Origin: an uncultured Bacteroidales bacterium
GTDB taxonomy: Bacteria; Bacteroidota; Bacteroidia; Bacteroidales; Paludibacteraceae
DNA: 64,000 nt
Direction of reading: 5' to 3'
Assembly: GCA_900316995.1 (NCBI GenBank)
Contig: ONEZ01000013.1
Span: 20,426 to 84,425, forward strand
The position numbers and the translations under genes were made by a program. Every line of letters starts with the position of its first letter. Within the stretch, counting starts at the first letter, position 1. Positions 27,546 to 36,512 of this stretch are shown here, piece after piece. The notes beneath the pieces were generated by a model. That model was not told the origin of the DNA, searched no databases, and saw nothing but the letters and a program-made list of their open reading frames with translations.

Positions 27546-28052
27546 ATGAATCTTTTCCTACCCGAAGCAGGATTGGTTATCTGGATGCTTATTGCGTTCA
27601 GCATACTGTTCTTTGTACTTGCCAAATTTGCTTGGCCGGTAATCCTGAAATCGGTAAGTGCGCGTCAGGAACATATAGCTGAATCACTGCGCAAGGCAGA
27701 TGAGGCTGTTAAGACGTTGGAATCCTTGGAGGCCAAAGGGAATCAGATTATTGCTGCAGCTCAGGCTGAACAGCTTAAAATGGTTAAGGAGACAAAAGAA
27801 CTTAACAACAAGATGATTTCTGAGGCAAAGGCTAAAGCAGAAGCAGAGGCCGCCAGAATCATAGAGGAAGCCAACGAGCAAATCAGACGTGAGAGAGAGA
27901 ATGCAATTAAAGAGTTGAGAAAAGAGGTTGCATCCATGTCAATAGATATAGCAGAAAAGGTACTCCAGAGCGAACTTGCCAACAAGAAAGCCCAGGGTGA
28001 CTATATAGACAGACTGCTGACATCTATGGAGAAGGATACTCCTGCAAGCTAA
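27546..28052 (+). CDS. atpF: Fo-ATPase subunit b
   Basis: 168 residues: one N-terminal transmembrane helix (about 8-30, GLVIWMLIAFSILFFVLAKF) followed by a long charged helix that dimerises to form the peripheral stalk (heptad-like K/E/A region to about 150). Standard length. One b gene only, no b' copy in the operon. Confidence 0.96.
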   Translation: MNLFLPEAGLVIWMLIAFSILFFVLAKFAWPVILKSVSARQEHIAESLRKADEAVKTLESLEAKGNQIIAAAQAEQLKMVKETKELNNKMISEAKAKAEAEAARIIEEANEQIRRERENAIKELRKEVASMSIDIAEKVLQSELANKKAQGDYIDRLLTSMEKDTPAS

Positions 28053-28059
28053 ACGGCTT

Positions 28060-28599
28060 ATGAACAGCGGAATAATATCTACAAGGTACGCCCGTGCGCT
28101 TCTTATGAGTGCGAAAGAGAATAAGAGCGCAGATAAGGTTTATGCTGAGATGGCTGCCATGGGTGTGGCGTTTGGAGCCTACCCTGAAATTAAGGCGATG
28201 CTATCATCGCCCACTGTCACCCCAAGTGAAAAATGCGAGCTACTTATGGCAGTTGCAGGCAGCAAGGCGAGCAAAGAGACTCAGAAATTCATATCATTTG
28301 TAGTGAATGAGGGGCGTGAGGATTACATGCCGGCTATAGCACGCATGTATGAACAGATTTACCGCAAGGAGAACAATATAGTTATCAGCACACTAACAAG
28401 TGCTGCGGAGCTCCCTGAGAGTTCTGTGGAATCAATTAAGAAATTCATAGCAAAACTTAGCGGTTCTAAGAATGTAGAGGTCAGGACTACAATTGACAGC
28501 TCCATCATAGGCGGCTTTTTGCTTGATATAGATAGCAGCCGTTTGGATGCAAGTATAAAAGGACAATTAAACCAGTTAAAATATTATGCCGGACATTAA
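28060..28599 (+). CDS. atpH: F1-ATPase subunit delta
   Basis: 179 residues; connects the b stalk to the top of F1. N-terminal six-helix domain ([20 protein letters not shown]) and C-terminal signature [23 protein letters not shown]. Starts 7 bp after atpF and overlaps atpA by 14 bp. Confidence 0.95.
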   Translation: MNSGIISTRYARALLMSAKENKSADKVYAEMAAMGVAFGAYPEIKAMLSSPTVTPSEKCELLMAVAGSKASKETQKFISFVVNEGREDYMPAIARMYEQIYRKENNIVISTLTSAAELPESSVESIKKFIAKLSGSKNVEVRTTIDSSIIGGFLLDIDSSRLDASIKGQLNQLKYYAGH

Positions 28600-30169
28600 A
28601 CCAAGTGAAATATCAAGTGTTCTGAAACAGAAACTTGACGGTTTCAAAAACAAATTAGAATTTGAGGAGATTGGCAAAGTTCTTCAAGTAAGTGATGGTG
28701 TGGCACGTGTTTTCGGTCTCAACAATGTTCAAGCTAATGAGCTTGTGGAGTTTGAGGGCGGTATAATGGGTATAGTGCAGAACCTTGAGGAGGACAATGT
28801 GGGTATAGTTCTTTTGGGTGCTACTTCTGCCATAAAAGAGGGCTTCACTGTTAAGAGAACAAAACGTATCGCCTCTATTATGGCAACAGAAGGTATGCTT
28901 GGTCGTGTTATAAACACAATTGGCGAGCCTATTGACGGCAAGGGACCTATTGAAGGCAAGGCATACGAGATGCCTCTCGAGCGCAAGGCTCCAGGTGTAC
29001 TCTTCCGCCAGCCGGTAAACGAACCATTGCAAACAGGTCTTAAAGCCATTGACGCCATGATTCCAATAGGACGTGGTCAGCGAGAGCTTATTATTGGTGA
29101 CCGTCAGACCGGTAAGACTGCTATTGCACTTGACACAATCATTAACCAAAAGCAGAATTATGAGAATGGAGACCCTATATACTGTATCTATGTTGGTATA
29201 GGTCAGAAGGGATCCACTATAGCAAACCTGGTGCAGACCCTTGAGAAGTATGACGCCATGAAATATACTATTGTGGTTTCTGCCACTGCGTCAGATCCTG
29301 CCGCCATGCAATACTATGCCCCATACGCTGGCGTTGCTATTGCCGAATACTTTAGAGACACTGGGCGTCATGCACTTATTATCTATGATGACTTGTCAAA
29401 GCAAGCGGTAGCATACCGTGAGGTTTCTCTTATCCTGCGTCGTCCACCTGGACGTGAGGCTTATCCTGGTGATATATTCTACCTGCACTCAAGACTTCTT
29501 GAGCGTGCTGCAAAGATTATTGCCAATGATAATGTGGCCCGCAAGATGAATGACATACCAGACTCTATCAAGGATATTGTCAAGGGAGGCGGTTCAATAA
29601 CCGCACTACCAATCATTGAGACTCAGGCAGGTGACGTATCTGCATATATTCCAACCAACGTAATTTCTATTACAGACGGTCAGATATTCCTTGAGTCAGG
29701 CCTGTTCCATGCAGGTGTGCGTCCTGCTATCAACGTAGGTATTTCAGTATCACGTGTAGGTGGTAACGCACAGATTAAATCAATGAAGAAAGTTGCTGGT
29801 ACTCTGAAACTTGACCAAGCGCAGTATCGTGAGTTGGAGTCTTTCAGCAAGTTTGGTTCAGATCTTGACCAAACTACAGTTGCAATCCTTGATAAAGGTA
29901 AAAAGAATGTTGAGATACTTAAACAGCCACAATACTCACCGCTCAACACAGAGGAGCAGATTGCAATAATATTCTGCGGCACAAACGGACTTCTCAGCGA
30001 TGTTCCTGAAAATAAGGTTGCTGATTTTGAGAAGAGGTTCCTTGAGTTACTATCTGTAAAGCACAGGACCGACGTACTTGATGTGCTCAAGGCTGGTAAG
30101 ATTGACGACACCGTAACAGAGATTCTAAAAACAGAGGCATTGAATCTGGCAAAAAGCTATAAAGAATAA
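28586..30169 (+). CDS. atpA: F1-ATPase subunit alpha
   Basis: Non-catalytic nucleotide-binding subunit, 527 residues. Walker [16 protein letters not shown] (about 170-184), the signature [14 protein letters not shown] (about 375, with the arginine that reaches the catalytic site) and [33 protein letters not shown] are all intact. Its stop and the atpG start share one base (TAATG). Confidence 0.98.
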   Translation: MPDIKPSEISSVLKQKLDGFKNKLEFEEIGKVLQVSDGVARVFGLNNVQANELVEFEGGIMGIVQNLEEDNVGIVLLGATSAIKEGFTVKRTKRIASIMATEGMLGRVINTIGEPIDGKGPIEGKAYEMPLERKAPGVLFRQPVNEPLQTGLKAIDAMIPIGRGQRELIIGDRQTGKTAIALDTIINQKQNYENGDPIYCIYVGIGQKGSTIANLVQTLEKYDAMKYTIVVSATASDPAAMQYYAPYAGVAIAEYFRDTGRHALIIYDDLSKQAVAYREVSLILRRPPGREAYPGDIFYLHSRLLERAAKIIANDNVARKMNDIPDSIKDIVKGGGSITALPIIETQAGDVSAYIPTNVISITDGQIFLESGLFHAGVRPAINVGISVSRVGGNAQIKSMKKVAGTLKLDQAQYRELESFSKFGSDLDQTTVAILDKGKKNVEILKQPQYSPLNTEEQIAIIFCGTNGLLSDVPENKVADFEKRFLELLSVKHRTDVLDVLKAGKIDDTVTEILKTEALNLAKSYKE

Positions 30170-31050
30170 TGGCATCACTTAAGGAAATACGTGCAAGAAT
30201 AGGCTCGGTAACCTCAACATTAAAGATTACCTCCGCCATGAAGATGGTATCTGCCGCTAAACTGCATAAAGCGGAAGAGCGTACTTTGAGCACTGTTCCG
30301 TACAAGAACAAACTTACAGAGGTTCTTGCAAGATATTTGGATTCTATAGAGGATGAGAACTATAAAGTTTCATTATCTGTTGAACGCGAGGTAAAAAAAG
30401 TGCTATTAGTACCTATCGCCTCAAGTTCAGGCCTATGCGGTGCATTCAACTCAAACATATCAAAGTTGCTGAAAAAGAAGGTTATTGAGCATCAAGAGGC
30501 TGGGCATAGTGTTATTGTTATGCCTGTGGGCAAGAAGATTGCAGACTCATTAAAGTTCACACTGAGAGGCTTGAATGTTGAGACTGACTTTAGCAACATA
30601 AGTATCTGCGAAAAGCCTAACTACAACGTGGCAAGTCAGGTGGCTGAAGCGCTTACTGAAGATTTTACTAAAGGTAAATTTGACAGAGTGGAGCTACTTT
30701 ATAACCACTTTAAGAACACAGGAACACAGATTCCTACAGAAGATCAGTTCCTGCCGTTGCCTAAAATTGAGGCTAAGGGCAATACAAACAGACTCTATTT
30801 TGTAGAGCCAGACGCCAAGACTTTTGTAGAGAATCTGGTACCAATAGTAGTAAAACTTATGTTCTACGCCACATTGCTTGACTCATCAACTGCAGAGTTT
30901 GGAGCACGAACAACAGCAATGCAGATTGCATCTGATAATGCAGAAACACTGCTTGGTGAAATTACCCAGCTGTTTAACCGTTTACGTCAGGAGTCTATTA
31001 CAACAGATCTTATTGATGTTGTTGGCGGCGCAGAAGCACAAAGGAACTGA
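30169..31050 (+). CDS. atpG: F1-ATPase subunit gamma
   Basis: Central shaft, 293 residues. Conserved N-terminal helix (SLKEIRARIGSVTSTLKITSAMKMVSAAKL) and C-terminal helix (ARTTAMQIASDNAETLLGEITQLFNRLRQESITTDLIDVVGGAEA) both present. Last gene of the operon, followed by a terminator. Confidence 0.97.
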   Translation: MASLKEIRARIGSVTSTLKITSAMKMVSAAKLHKAEERTLSTVPYKNKLTEVLARYLDSIEDENYKVSLSVEREVKKVLLVPIASSSGLCGAFNSNISKLLKKKVIEHQEAGHSVIVMPVGKKIADSLKFTLRGLNVETDFSNISICEKPNYNVASQVAEALTEDFTKGKFDRVELLYNHFKNTGTQIPTEDQFLPLPKIEAKGNTNRLYFVEPDAKTFVENLVPIVVKLMFYATLLDSSTAEFGARTTAMQIASDNAETLLGEITQLFNRLRQESITTDLIDVVGGAEAQRN

Positions 31051-31087
31051 TAACGGAATAGAGTTTTTAACATTTCAAACATTAAAA

Positions 31088-31112
31088 GCACGGATTTTTT
31101 CCGTGTTTTTTT
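31088..31112 (+). terminator. ATP synthase operon terminator
   Basis: CACGGA / TCCGTG stem with a T loop and a run of eight T. The T run also supplies the TTTG of the next promoter, so the terminator and the sigma-factor promoter overlap. Confidence 0.88.
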
Positions 31113-31140
31113 GTTATTAGTCAAAAGTTTTCTATATTTG
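31110..31140 (+). promoter_or_regulatory. Promoter of ECF sigma factor gene
   Basis: TTTG (31110-31113), 19 bp, TATATTTG (31133-31140). Full consensus; gives a leader of about 78 nt. Confidence 0.83.
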
Positions 31141-31222
31141 CAACCTGATGAATCAGTATTAACCCTAAAAACAAAAGCCTATAAGTCAAAGACCTTTACT
31201 TCTAATAAAACAATTGTAAAGA

Positions 31223-31807
31223 ATGACATTATTCAAACAGATGTCTGATGAGGAGTTGGTAAAACTCTATGCAGACGGAAACAATGAGGCGTTTGGTCAC
31301 CTTCTCTTAAGGCACAAAGACTATATATTCTCGCATATATACTCATACGTAAAAGACGAGGATGATAGTAATGATATTTTTCAGGAAACCTTTATAAAAG
31401 TCATAACCTGTATCCGCAACCGCACTTATAATGAAGAGGGCAAATTCCGTTATTGGGTTATGCGTATTGCGCATAACATGGTGATGGATTATATGCGAGC
31501 CAATGCAAGCAAAAACACAGTATCTGCTGAGAATGAAGACTTTACCCTTCTAAATAACAAAGATGTCAGCGATGGCAGCATTGAGGATTTCATTATTTCA
31601 AGCCAAACAGAGAACCAACTTTTAGGGCTTGTAAAGTACTTGCCTGAAAACCAACGTCAGATAGTTTATATGAGGTTCTATGAAGACAAGAGTTTTAAGG
31701 AGATCTCTGAGCAGCTTGGTTGCAGTATAAACACATCGCTGGGAAGAATGCGCTACGCCATACTTAACATGCGTAAAATGGCAAAGGAAAAAAATTACAT
31801 AGGCTGA
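31223..31807 (+). CDS. ECF-type RNA polymerase sigma factor
   Basis: 194 residues. Region 2 (about 22-90) includes DDSNDIFQETFIKV and FRYWVMRIAHNMVMDYMR; region 4 (about 135-185) includes LPENQRQIVYMRFYEDKSFKEISEQLGCSINTSLGRMR (helix-turn-helix; quoted here as its family pattern). No anti-sigma factor gene is adjacent; instead a 58-codon gene and rpe follow. Its consensus housekeeping promoter suggests constitutive transcription. Confidence 0.88.
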   Translation: MTLFKQMSDEELVKLYADGNNEAFGHLLLRHKDYIFSHIYSYVKDEDDSNDIFQETFIKVITCIRNRTYNEEGKFRYWVMRIAHNMVMDYMRANASKNTVSAENEDFTLLNNKDVSDGSIEDFIISSQTENQLLGLVKYLPENQRQIVYMRFYEDKSFKEISEQLGCSINTSLGRMRYAILNMRKMAKEKNYIG

Positions 31808-31879
31808 CACAATATTTTGCACAAGTGGATAGTTTTATAGTAAAAGACAATTGATTTAACTGTCAATTAATAACTGCCT

Positions 31880-32056
31880 ATGCAAAAACACTACTCACAC
31901 AACACATCTTTTACTGATTTTAACGGAACAGGCTTGCCATTGCACTCCCCACGTCAAAGTACTATTAACGCTATTTTGCAATATGCTGAAATTTATCCTG
32001 TAAAAGGTATGCAATATGACGGAAATTTGACGTACCTTTATGACTTGAAAAATTAA
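31880..32056 (+). CDS. Small conserved-looking protein of 58 residues
   Basis: An uninterrupted ATG-to-TAA frame between the sigma factor gene and rpe, ending 11 bp before the rpe ATG. The product is hydrophilic, with L-H-S-P-R-Q-S-T-I-N-A-I-L-Q-Y-A in the middle (a Pro then a helix), a pattern I recall from small Bacteroidetes proteins next to sigma factor genes, though I cannot verify this. No signal peptide or membrane segment. Too short to prove by composition alone. Confidence 0.6.
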   Translation: MQKHYSHNTSFTDFNGTGLPLHSPRQSTINAILQYAEIYPVKGMQYDGNLTYLYDLKN

Positions 32057-32067
32057 AGCCTGAATTT

Positions 32068-32715
32068 ATGAGTCTGGTATCACCGTCTCTGCTGTCAGCT
32101 GACTTCGCTCATCTGGCTTCAGACATTGAAATGATTAACCATAGTGAGGCGGACATGCTCCACCTTGACATTATGGACGGAGTTTTTGTGCCTAACATCT
32201 CTTTTGGTTTCCCTGTTATTGAATCCTTCAAGAATATGTGCAATAAGCCGCTTGACGTACATCTCATGATAGTGGAGCCTGACAAATTCATTGAGAATTT
32301 TGCCAAAGTGGGTGCGGAATACATAAATGTACACTATGAAGCTTGCACACACCTGCATCGCACTATACAAAAGATTAAAGCCACAGGCGCCAAGGCCGCG
32401 GTTACGCTTAATCCGCATACTCCGGTTTGTCTGCTTGAGGATATAGTAAGCGATGTGGACATGGTTCTGTTAATGTCTGTAAACCCAGGCTACGGTGGTC
32501 AGAAGTTTATAGAGAACACTCTAAGCAAGACCCGCCAGCTGCGTGAACTTATTGAACGTAAGAATGCACACGCACTCATTGAGATAGACGGTGGCGTAAA
32601 CCTTGAAACTGGCAAGAAACTTATGGAGTGTGGTGCTGACATTCTGGTGGCAGGTAACTTTGTATTCAAATCACAGAATCCTATAGAAACTATTAAGAGC
32701 CTAAAGGCACTTTAA
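32068..32715 (+). CDS. rpe: Ribulose-phosphate 3-epimerase
   Basis: Interconverts ribulose-5-phosphate and xylulose-5-phosphate, the pentose pathway step that feeds transketolase (also in this window). The 215-residue TIM barrel shows SPSLLSADF, HLDIMDGVFVPNISFG (metal His/Asp), DVHLMI, MSVNPGYGGQKF and EIDGGVN. Stop and comEC start share a base (TAATG). Confidence 0.96.
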   Translation: MSLVSPSLLSADFAHLASDIEMINHSEADMLHLDIMDGVFVPNISFGFPVIESFKNMCNKPLDVHLMIVEPDKFIENFAKVGAEYINVHYEACTHLHRTIQKIKATGAKAAVTLNPHTPVCLLEDIVSDVDMVLLMSVNPGYGGQKFIENTLSKTRQLRELIERKNAHALIEIDGGVNLETGKKLMECGADILVAGNFVFKSQNPIETIKSLKAL

Positions 32716-34034
32716 TGAACGTTCACCAAATACCGTTCATACGGCTACTGTTGCCGTACATTGCGGGTATAATAATAGCGTGGTGCACAATCAGCTACAC
32801 CATCGCTATTTTTGTATCAGCTCTGTCAGCGTGTGTATGGATAGCAGACCTACTCTACTTTAGCCACAAAGGGTACAATATGCGTCATATACAGGGCATC
32901 TGCATAACACTTCTTTTTATAGCTGTTGGAATAACATCCTATAACCTTGCGCTACCAGCAGGGCTGCAAGAGAAAAAGTGTCTGACATCTTATCAGGTAT
33001 ATCAATTCTACAAAACAAACAACACCCCCACTTTACTTGAGACCAAGGCATTAGAGATACGAGAGAGCCTTATTGACATTTACAAAAAACACACCTCAGA
33101 GGCCAACACAGGCATAATATCAGCAATTACGTTAGGTAAAAAAGATGGTATTGACCGTGAGACAAAACAGCTTTTTTCAATGTCAGGAGGTTCGCATGTG
33201 CTGGCTGTAAGCGGGCTTCACGTGGGCATCATCTACATGATTATGCTTTGGCTCACGGCACTTATTCCAAGAAGACGCATGACAATCATAATTTCCCACA
33301 CCATTACCATCCTGTGTCTTTGGATATACGCTTTTATCTGCGGACTGCCGGCCAGTGTGGTACGCTCTGCTCTTATGTTCAGTCTAATGTCGGTGGCTGT
33401 TATTATAGAGCGCAATAATGTTAGCTTGAATGCGGTCTTTGCATCGGCGTTTATAATGCTCATGTACAAACCTTTATATCTGTTTGACGTGGGATTCCAG
33501 CTAAGCTACGCAGCAGTTATAAGCATTATGCTCTTTTACCCCAAACTACACTCTGTGCTGACTCTTAAAAACAGGCTTCTGAGTGTGGCATGGAGTATGA
33601 TTTGCGTTTCAATTGCGGCACAGATTGGCACGCTTCCTCTTACCGTTTACTATTTTCACCAAATACCAACATACAGTCTGCTCACAAACTTTTTAGTGAT
33701 TCCAGCTGCATTTCTAATCATATACCTTTCAGCTTCCATGCTAATTATGAACCAATTACATATCATTCCAGAACTTATAGGGAAGGCGGCTGACACAGTA
33801 ACAAGTTTTTTGCGCATGGGTGTGGATTACATTGTGAGCCTACCCTACTCTGTAATTGACGGGCTGAGGATAGACGGATGGCTTGTTTTAGGAATATTTG
33901 CCGCCATACTCTCTTTTTACGCTTTTACTGAAAGCCGCAAAGCCAGAGAACTAATATTATCTCTTTCAATAGTAGCAATTTTGCAGTGTATTGATATATT
34001 GATTCAAATAAAATTCGTAACTTTGCTTGTTTGA
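32715..34034 (+). CDS. ComEC/Rec2-family membrane protein
   Basis: DNA-uptake channel family protein, 439 residues with about ten hydrophobic helices. An N-terminal soluble part precedes the competence domain, whose signature KKDGIDRETKQLFSMSGGSH then VLAVSGLHVG is at about 138-175. The C-terminal metallo-beta-lactamase domain found in many ComEC proteins is missing; forms without it are common in this phylum. Translationally coupled to rpe, with no evident functional link. Confidence 0.88.
   Translation: MNVHQIPFIRLLLPYIAGIIIAWCTISYTIAIFVSALSACVWIADLLYFSHKGYNMRHIQGICITLLFIAVGITSYNLALPAGLQEKKCLTSYQVYQFYKTNNTPTLLETKALEIRESLIDIYKKHTSEANTGIISAITLGKKDGIDRETKQLFSMSGGSHVLAVSGLHVGIIYMIMLWLTALIPRRRMTIIISHTITILCLWIYAFICGLPASVVRSALMFSLMSVAVIIERNNVSLNAVFASAFIMLMYKPLYLFDVGFQLSYAAVISIMLFYPKLHSVLTLKNRLLSVAWSMICVSIAAQIGTLPLTVYYFHQIPTYSLLTNFLVIPAAFLIIYLSASMLIMNQLHIIPELIGKAADTVTSFLRMGVDYIVSLPYSVIDGLRIDGWLVLGIFAAILSFYAFTESRKARELILSLSIVAILQCIDILIQIKFVTLLV
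34018..34025 (+). promoter_or_regulatory. Possible internal promoter before the DHH gene
   Basis: TAACTTTG inside the comEC 3' end, 28 bp before the DHH phosphoesterase ATG. No clear TTTG at the usual distance. Confidence 0.45.
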
Positions 34035-34052
34035 AAGATATAAGCATTGCCT

Positions 34053-35099
34053 ATGATTACAAAAGTTATACCCGAAGAGAGCATAGTTGAAACTATGAAT
34101 CTTATTAATAAGGCCGGCAAGATTGTAATAGTTGCTCACAAAAGGCCGGACGGCGATGCGGTTGGTTCATCGCTTGCTTTGTATCACTTTTTGTATTCAC
34201 AGGAGAAAGAGACAACTATAATACTTCCAGACGGCATTCCAGATTACCTGCAGTGCCTGCCTTGCGCTAAAGAGATTCTCAACTACGAGACTCAAGAGGC
34301 GGATGCAAGAAAGGCGATTAGCGAGTGTAACCTTATCTTTTGTCTTGATTTTAATGACATTAGCCGTATTGGGGAGCTTGCAGGTCCTATAGGTGAAAGC
34401 ACTGTGCCTAAAGTTATGCTTGACCATCATCTTCATAACAGTGGCTTCTGCGATGTAACCATTTCACACCCTGAGATAGCCTCCACAAGCGAGCTTGTAT
34501 TCCGCCTTATATGCAGAATGGGCTATTTCACAGAGATGTCATTAGAGAGTGCTGAGTGTATTTGCGCAGGCATGCTTACAGATACAGGTGGATTAACATA
34601 TAATGCGAACAGCCCGGAGATTTACTCCATAATATGTGAGCTGCTTAGAAAGGGTGTTGACAAAGACGCTCTTACAAGGCGCCTGTTTGACAACTACTCA
34701 GAGAGCAGGATGAGGCTTATGGGCTACCTGATGTACAAGAAGATGCAGGTGATGAAAGAGTATCAAACCGCCATACTCACCCTTTCATACGATGAGATGC
34801 TAAAATTCAACTACAAACCTGGCGACAGTGAAGGTTTTGTGAATATGCCGCTCACTATTGGCGATGTTATTTGCAGCATTTTCATCAAAGAGGAGCGTGG
34901 TGTTATGAAACTCTCATTCCGCTCACAAGGTAACTTTAACGTGAGCAAAATGGCCTCAGACCTGTTTGGCGGTGGCGGTCATTTTAACGCATCAGGAGCG
35001 GAAAGCAAGCTCAGTATGGAAGAAACAGTTAAGATAGTGAAAGAAGCTTTACCAAAGTATTACGGAGAGTATAGTGGAGAGTTGAGAATTGAGAGTTGA
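34053..35099 (+). CDS. DHH/DHHA1 phosphoesterase (NrnA-like oligoribonuclease/pAp phosphatase)
   Basis: 348 residues. The DHH domain has HKRPDGDAVGSS (about 30-41) and the name motif LDHHLHN (about 127); the C-terminal DHHA1 domain has GGGGHFNASGA (about 310). Family members degrade nano-RNA and 3'-phosphoadenosine 5'-phosphate, or cyclic dinucleotide products, in the cytoplasm. ATG at 34053 is preferred to an upstream TTG. The final residues L-R-I-E-S and the TGA stop lie in an RTTGAGA repeat array. Confidence 0.85.
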   Translation: MITKVIPEESIVETMNLINKAGKIVIVAHKRPDGDAVGSSLALYHFLYSQEKETTIILPDGIPDYLQCLPCAKEILNYETQEADARKAISECNLIFCLDFNDISRIGELAGPIGESTVPKVMLDHHLHNSGFCDVTISHPEIASTSELVFRLICRMGYFTEMSLESAECICAGMLTDTGGLTYNANSPEIYSIICELLRKGVDKDALTRRLFDNYSESRMRLMGYLMYKKMQVMKEYQTAILTLSYDEMLKFNYKPGDSEGFVNMPLTIGDVICSIFIKEERGVMKLSFRSQGNFNVSKMASDLFGGGGHFNASGAESKLSMEETVKIVKEALPKYYGEYSGELRIES

Positions 35100-35100
35100 A

Positions 35101-35188
35101 TTACGCAGCAAGCGAGAGCAGAAGTGAAACTTGTTTCAATTATGCCGAGCGAAGCAAGTAATCACAGAACAGCGAAGCTGTGACGTAA
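35101..35188. repeat. 88-bp structured repeat element, copy A
   Basis: Bounded by TTACG...CGTAA. Contains GCAGAAG, then the palindrome TGAAAC-tt-GTTTCA, then ATTATGCCGAGCG, and near its right end a second hairpin (TCACAG...CTGTGA, or ACAGC-gaa-GCTGT). A second 88-bp copy lies inverted at 54816-54903, with about 75 of 88 positions identical; the differences are concentrated in the first hairpin and keep it paired. Heptamer repeats flank it (…GTTGAA before, AATTGAAAATTGA after). No ORF. Confidence 0.85.
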
Positions 35189-35207
35189 AATTGAAAATTG
35201 AAAGTCA

Positions 35208-36419
35208 ATGAAACACATTATCATTTTAGGAGACGGAATGGCAGATGAGCCTATTGAAAGTTTAGGCGGAAAAACTGTAATAGAGGCGGCAAAAACGCCG
35301 TATATGGATATGCTTGCAAAAAACGGCAGGTGTGGAATGTTTGCAACAGTGCCTAAAGGGTTTAAGCCAGGCAGTGAGATTGCAAACATGGAAGTTCTGG
35401 GCTACAGCGTGGCACAGTGCTTTGAGGGCAGAGGTTCACTTGAGGCGGCAAGCATGGGTGTGGACATCAACCCTAACGAAATGGCCATGAGGTGCAATAT
35501 AATTTGCATCGCTGATGAGAAGATAAAGAACCACTCGGCGGGTCACATCTCTAATGAGGAGGCAAAAGAGATTATTGACTTCCTGCAGCAAAAGCTCGGC
35601 GATGACACGTTTACTTTCCACAACGGAATTTCATACCGTCATCTTTTAATAATGAAGGGCGGTGACAAGCGAATAATCTGCACCCCGCCTCACGATGTTC
35701 CGGGCACCCCGTTCCGCAGCGTAATGGTTAAAGCAGCCGTTCCAGAAGCGGAAGAGACCGCCCGCAAGCTCAATGAGCTGACACTAAAAAGCCAGGAGTT
35801 GCTAAAAAATCATCCTGTCAACCTTAAACGTATGGCAGAGGGTAAAGATCCGGCAAACAGCATCTGGGTATGGTCTCCAGGATACAAGCCAAGCATGCAG
35901 ACATTGGCGCAAAAATTTGGAATTAAGAGCGGCTCCGTAATATCGGCTGTTGACCTTATTAAGGGAATTGGCGTTTATGCAGGGCTGAAAAACATAGATG
36001 TGGAGGGTGCTACAGGTCTATATGACACTAACTATGAGGGTAAGGCACAGGCTGCTATTGACGCCCTTAAAAACGGTGATGATTTTGTATTTCTTCACGT
36101 GGAGGCAAGCGATGAGGCTGGGCATGAGGGTAATGTGGACCTTAAGGTTAAGACAGTTGAGTATCTTGACAGAAGAATCATAGGCCCCATATATGAAGCA
36201 GTAAAAAATTGGGAAGAACCAGTAGCCATTGCAGTTCTACCAGACCACCCTACTCCATGTGCAATAAAAACACATACGGCAAACCCAATCCCGTTCCTGA
36301 TATATTATCCTGGAATAGAAGCAGATGCCACCCAATGTTACAGTGAGAAAGAGGCTGCCTCCAAAGGAGGGTACGGACTGATTAAAGGCGATGAGTTTAT
36401 GAGAATCTTATTCAGTTGA
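35208..36419 (+). CDS. Cofactor-independent phosphoglycerate mutase/homoserine-kinase-like protein
   Basis: Alkaline-phosphatase-superfamily protein, 403 residues. GDGMADEP (about 8-15, metal Asp) and GSEIANMEVLG (about 56, nucleophile Ser) are present, along with EASDEAGHEG (about 306) and a C-terminal DHPTPC. Labelled apgM-type phosphoglycerate mutase in most annotations, but the family TIGR02535 was proposed to be homoserine kinase when it sits with threonine genes. Here thrC follows 93 bp downstream, which supports the threonine role. Which reaction it performs is not decided by sequence. Confidence 0.85.
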   Translation: MKHIIILGDGMADEPIESLGGKTVIEAAKTPYMDMLAKNGRCGMFATVPKGFKPGSEIANMEVLGYSVAQCFEGRGSLEAASMGVDINPNEMAMRCNIICIADEKIKNHSAGHISNEEAKEIIDFLQQKLGDDTFTFHNGISYRHLLIMKGGDKRIICTPPHDVPGTPFRSVMVKAAVPEAEETARKLNELTLKSQELLKNHPVNLKRMAEGKDPANSIWVWSPGYKPSMQTLAQKFGIKSGSVISAVDLIKGIGVYAGLKNIDVEGATGLYDTNYEGKAQAAIDALKNGDDFVFLHVEASDEAGHEGNVDLKVKTVEYLDRRIIGPIYEAVKNWEEPVAIAVLPDHPTPCAIKTHTANPIPFLIYYPGIEADATQCYSEKEAASKGGYGLIKGDEFMRILFS

Positions 36420-36505
36420 CAGTTGACATTTGACAGTTGACATTTATAACTTTCAATTATCAATTATCAATTTAATACGATTCACCGATTCAACAATTAA
36501 AAATA
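36413..36505. repeat. Composite heptamer/octamer repeat block
   Basis: RTTGACA units start in the last two codons of the apgM-like gene (AGT TGA is its stop), run to about 36445, then appear on the other strand (TCAATTATCAATT), followed by CGATTCAC-type octamers up to 8 bp before thrC. The convergent heptamers could fold into a hairpin. Confidence 0.75.
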
Positions 36506-36512
36506 CATAAAT

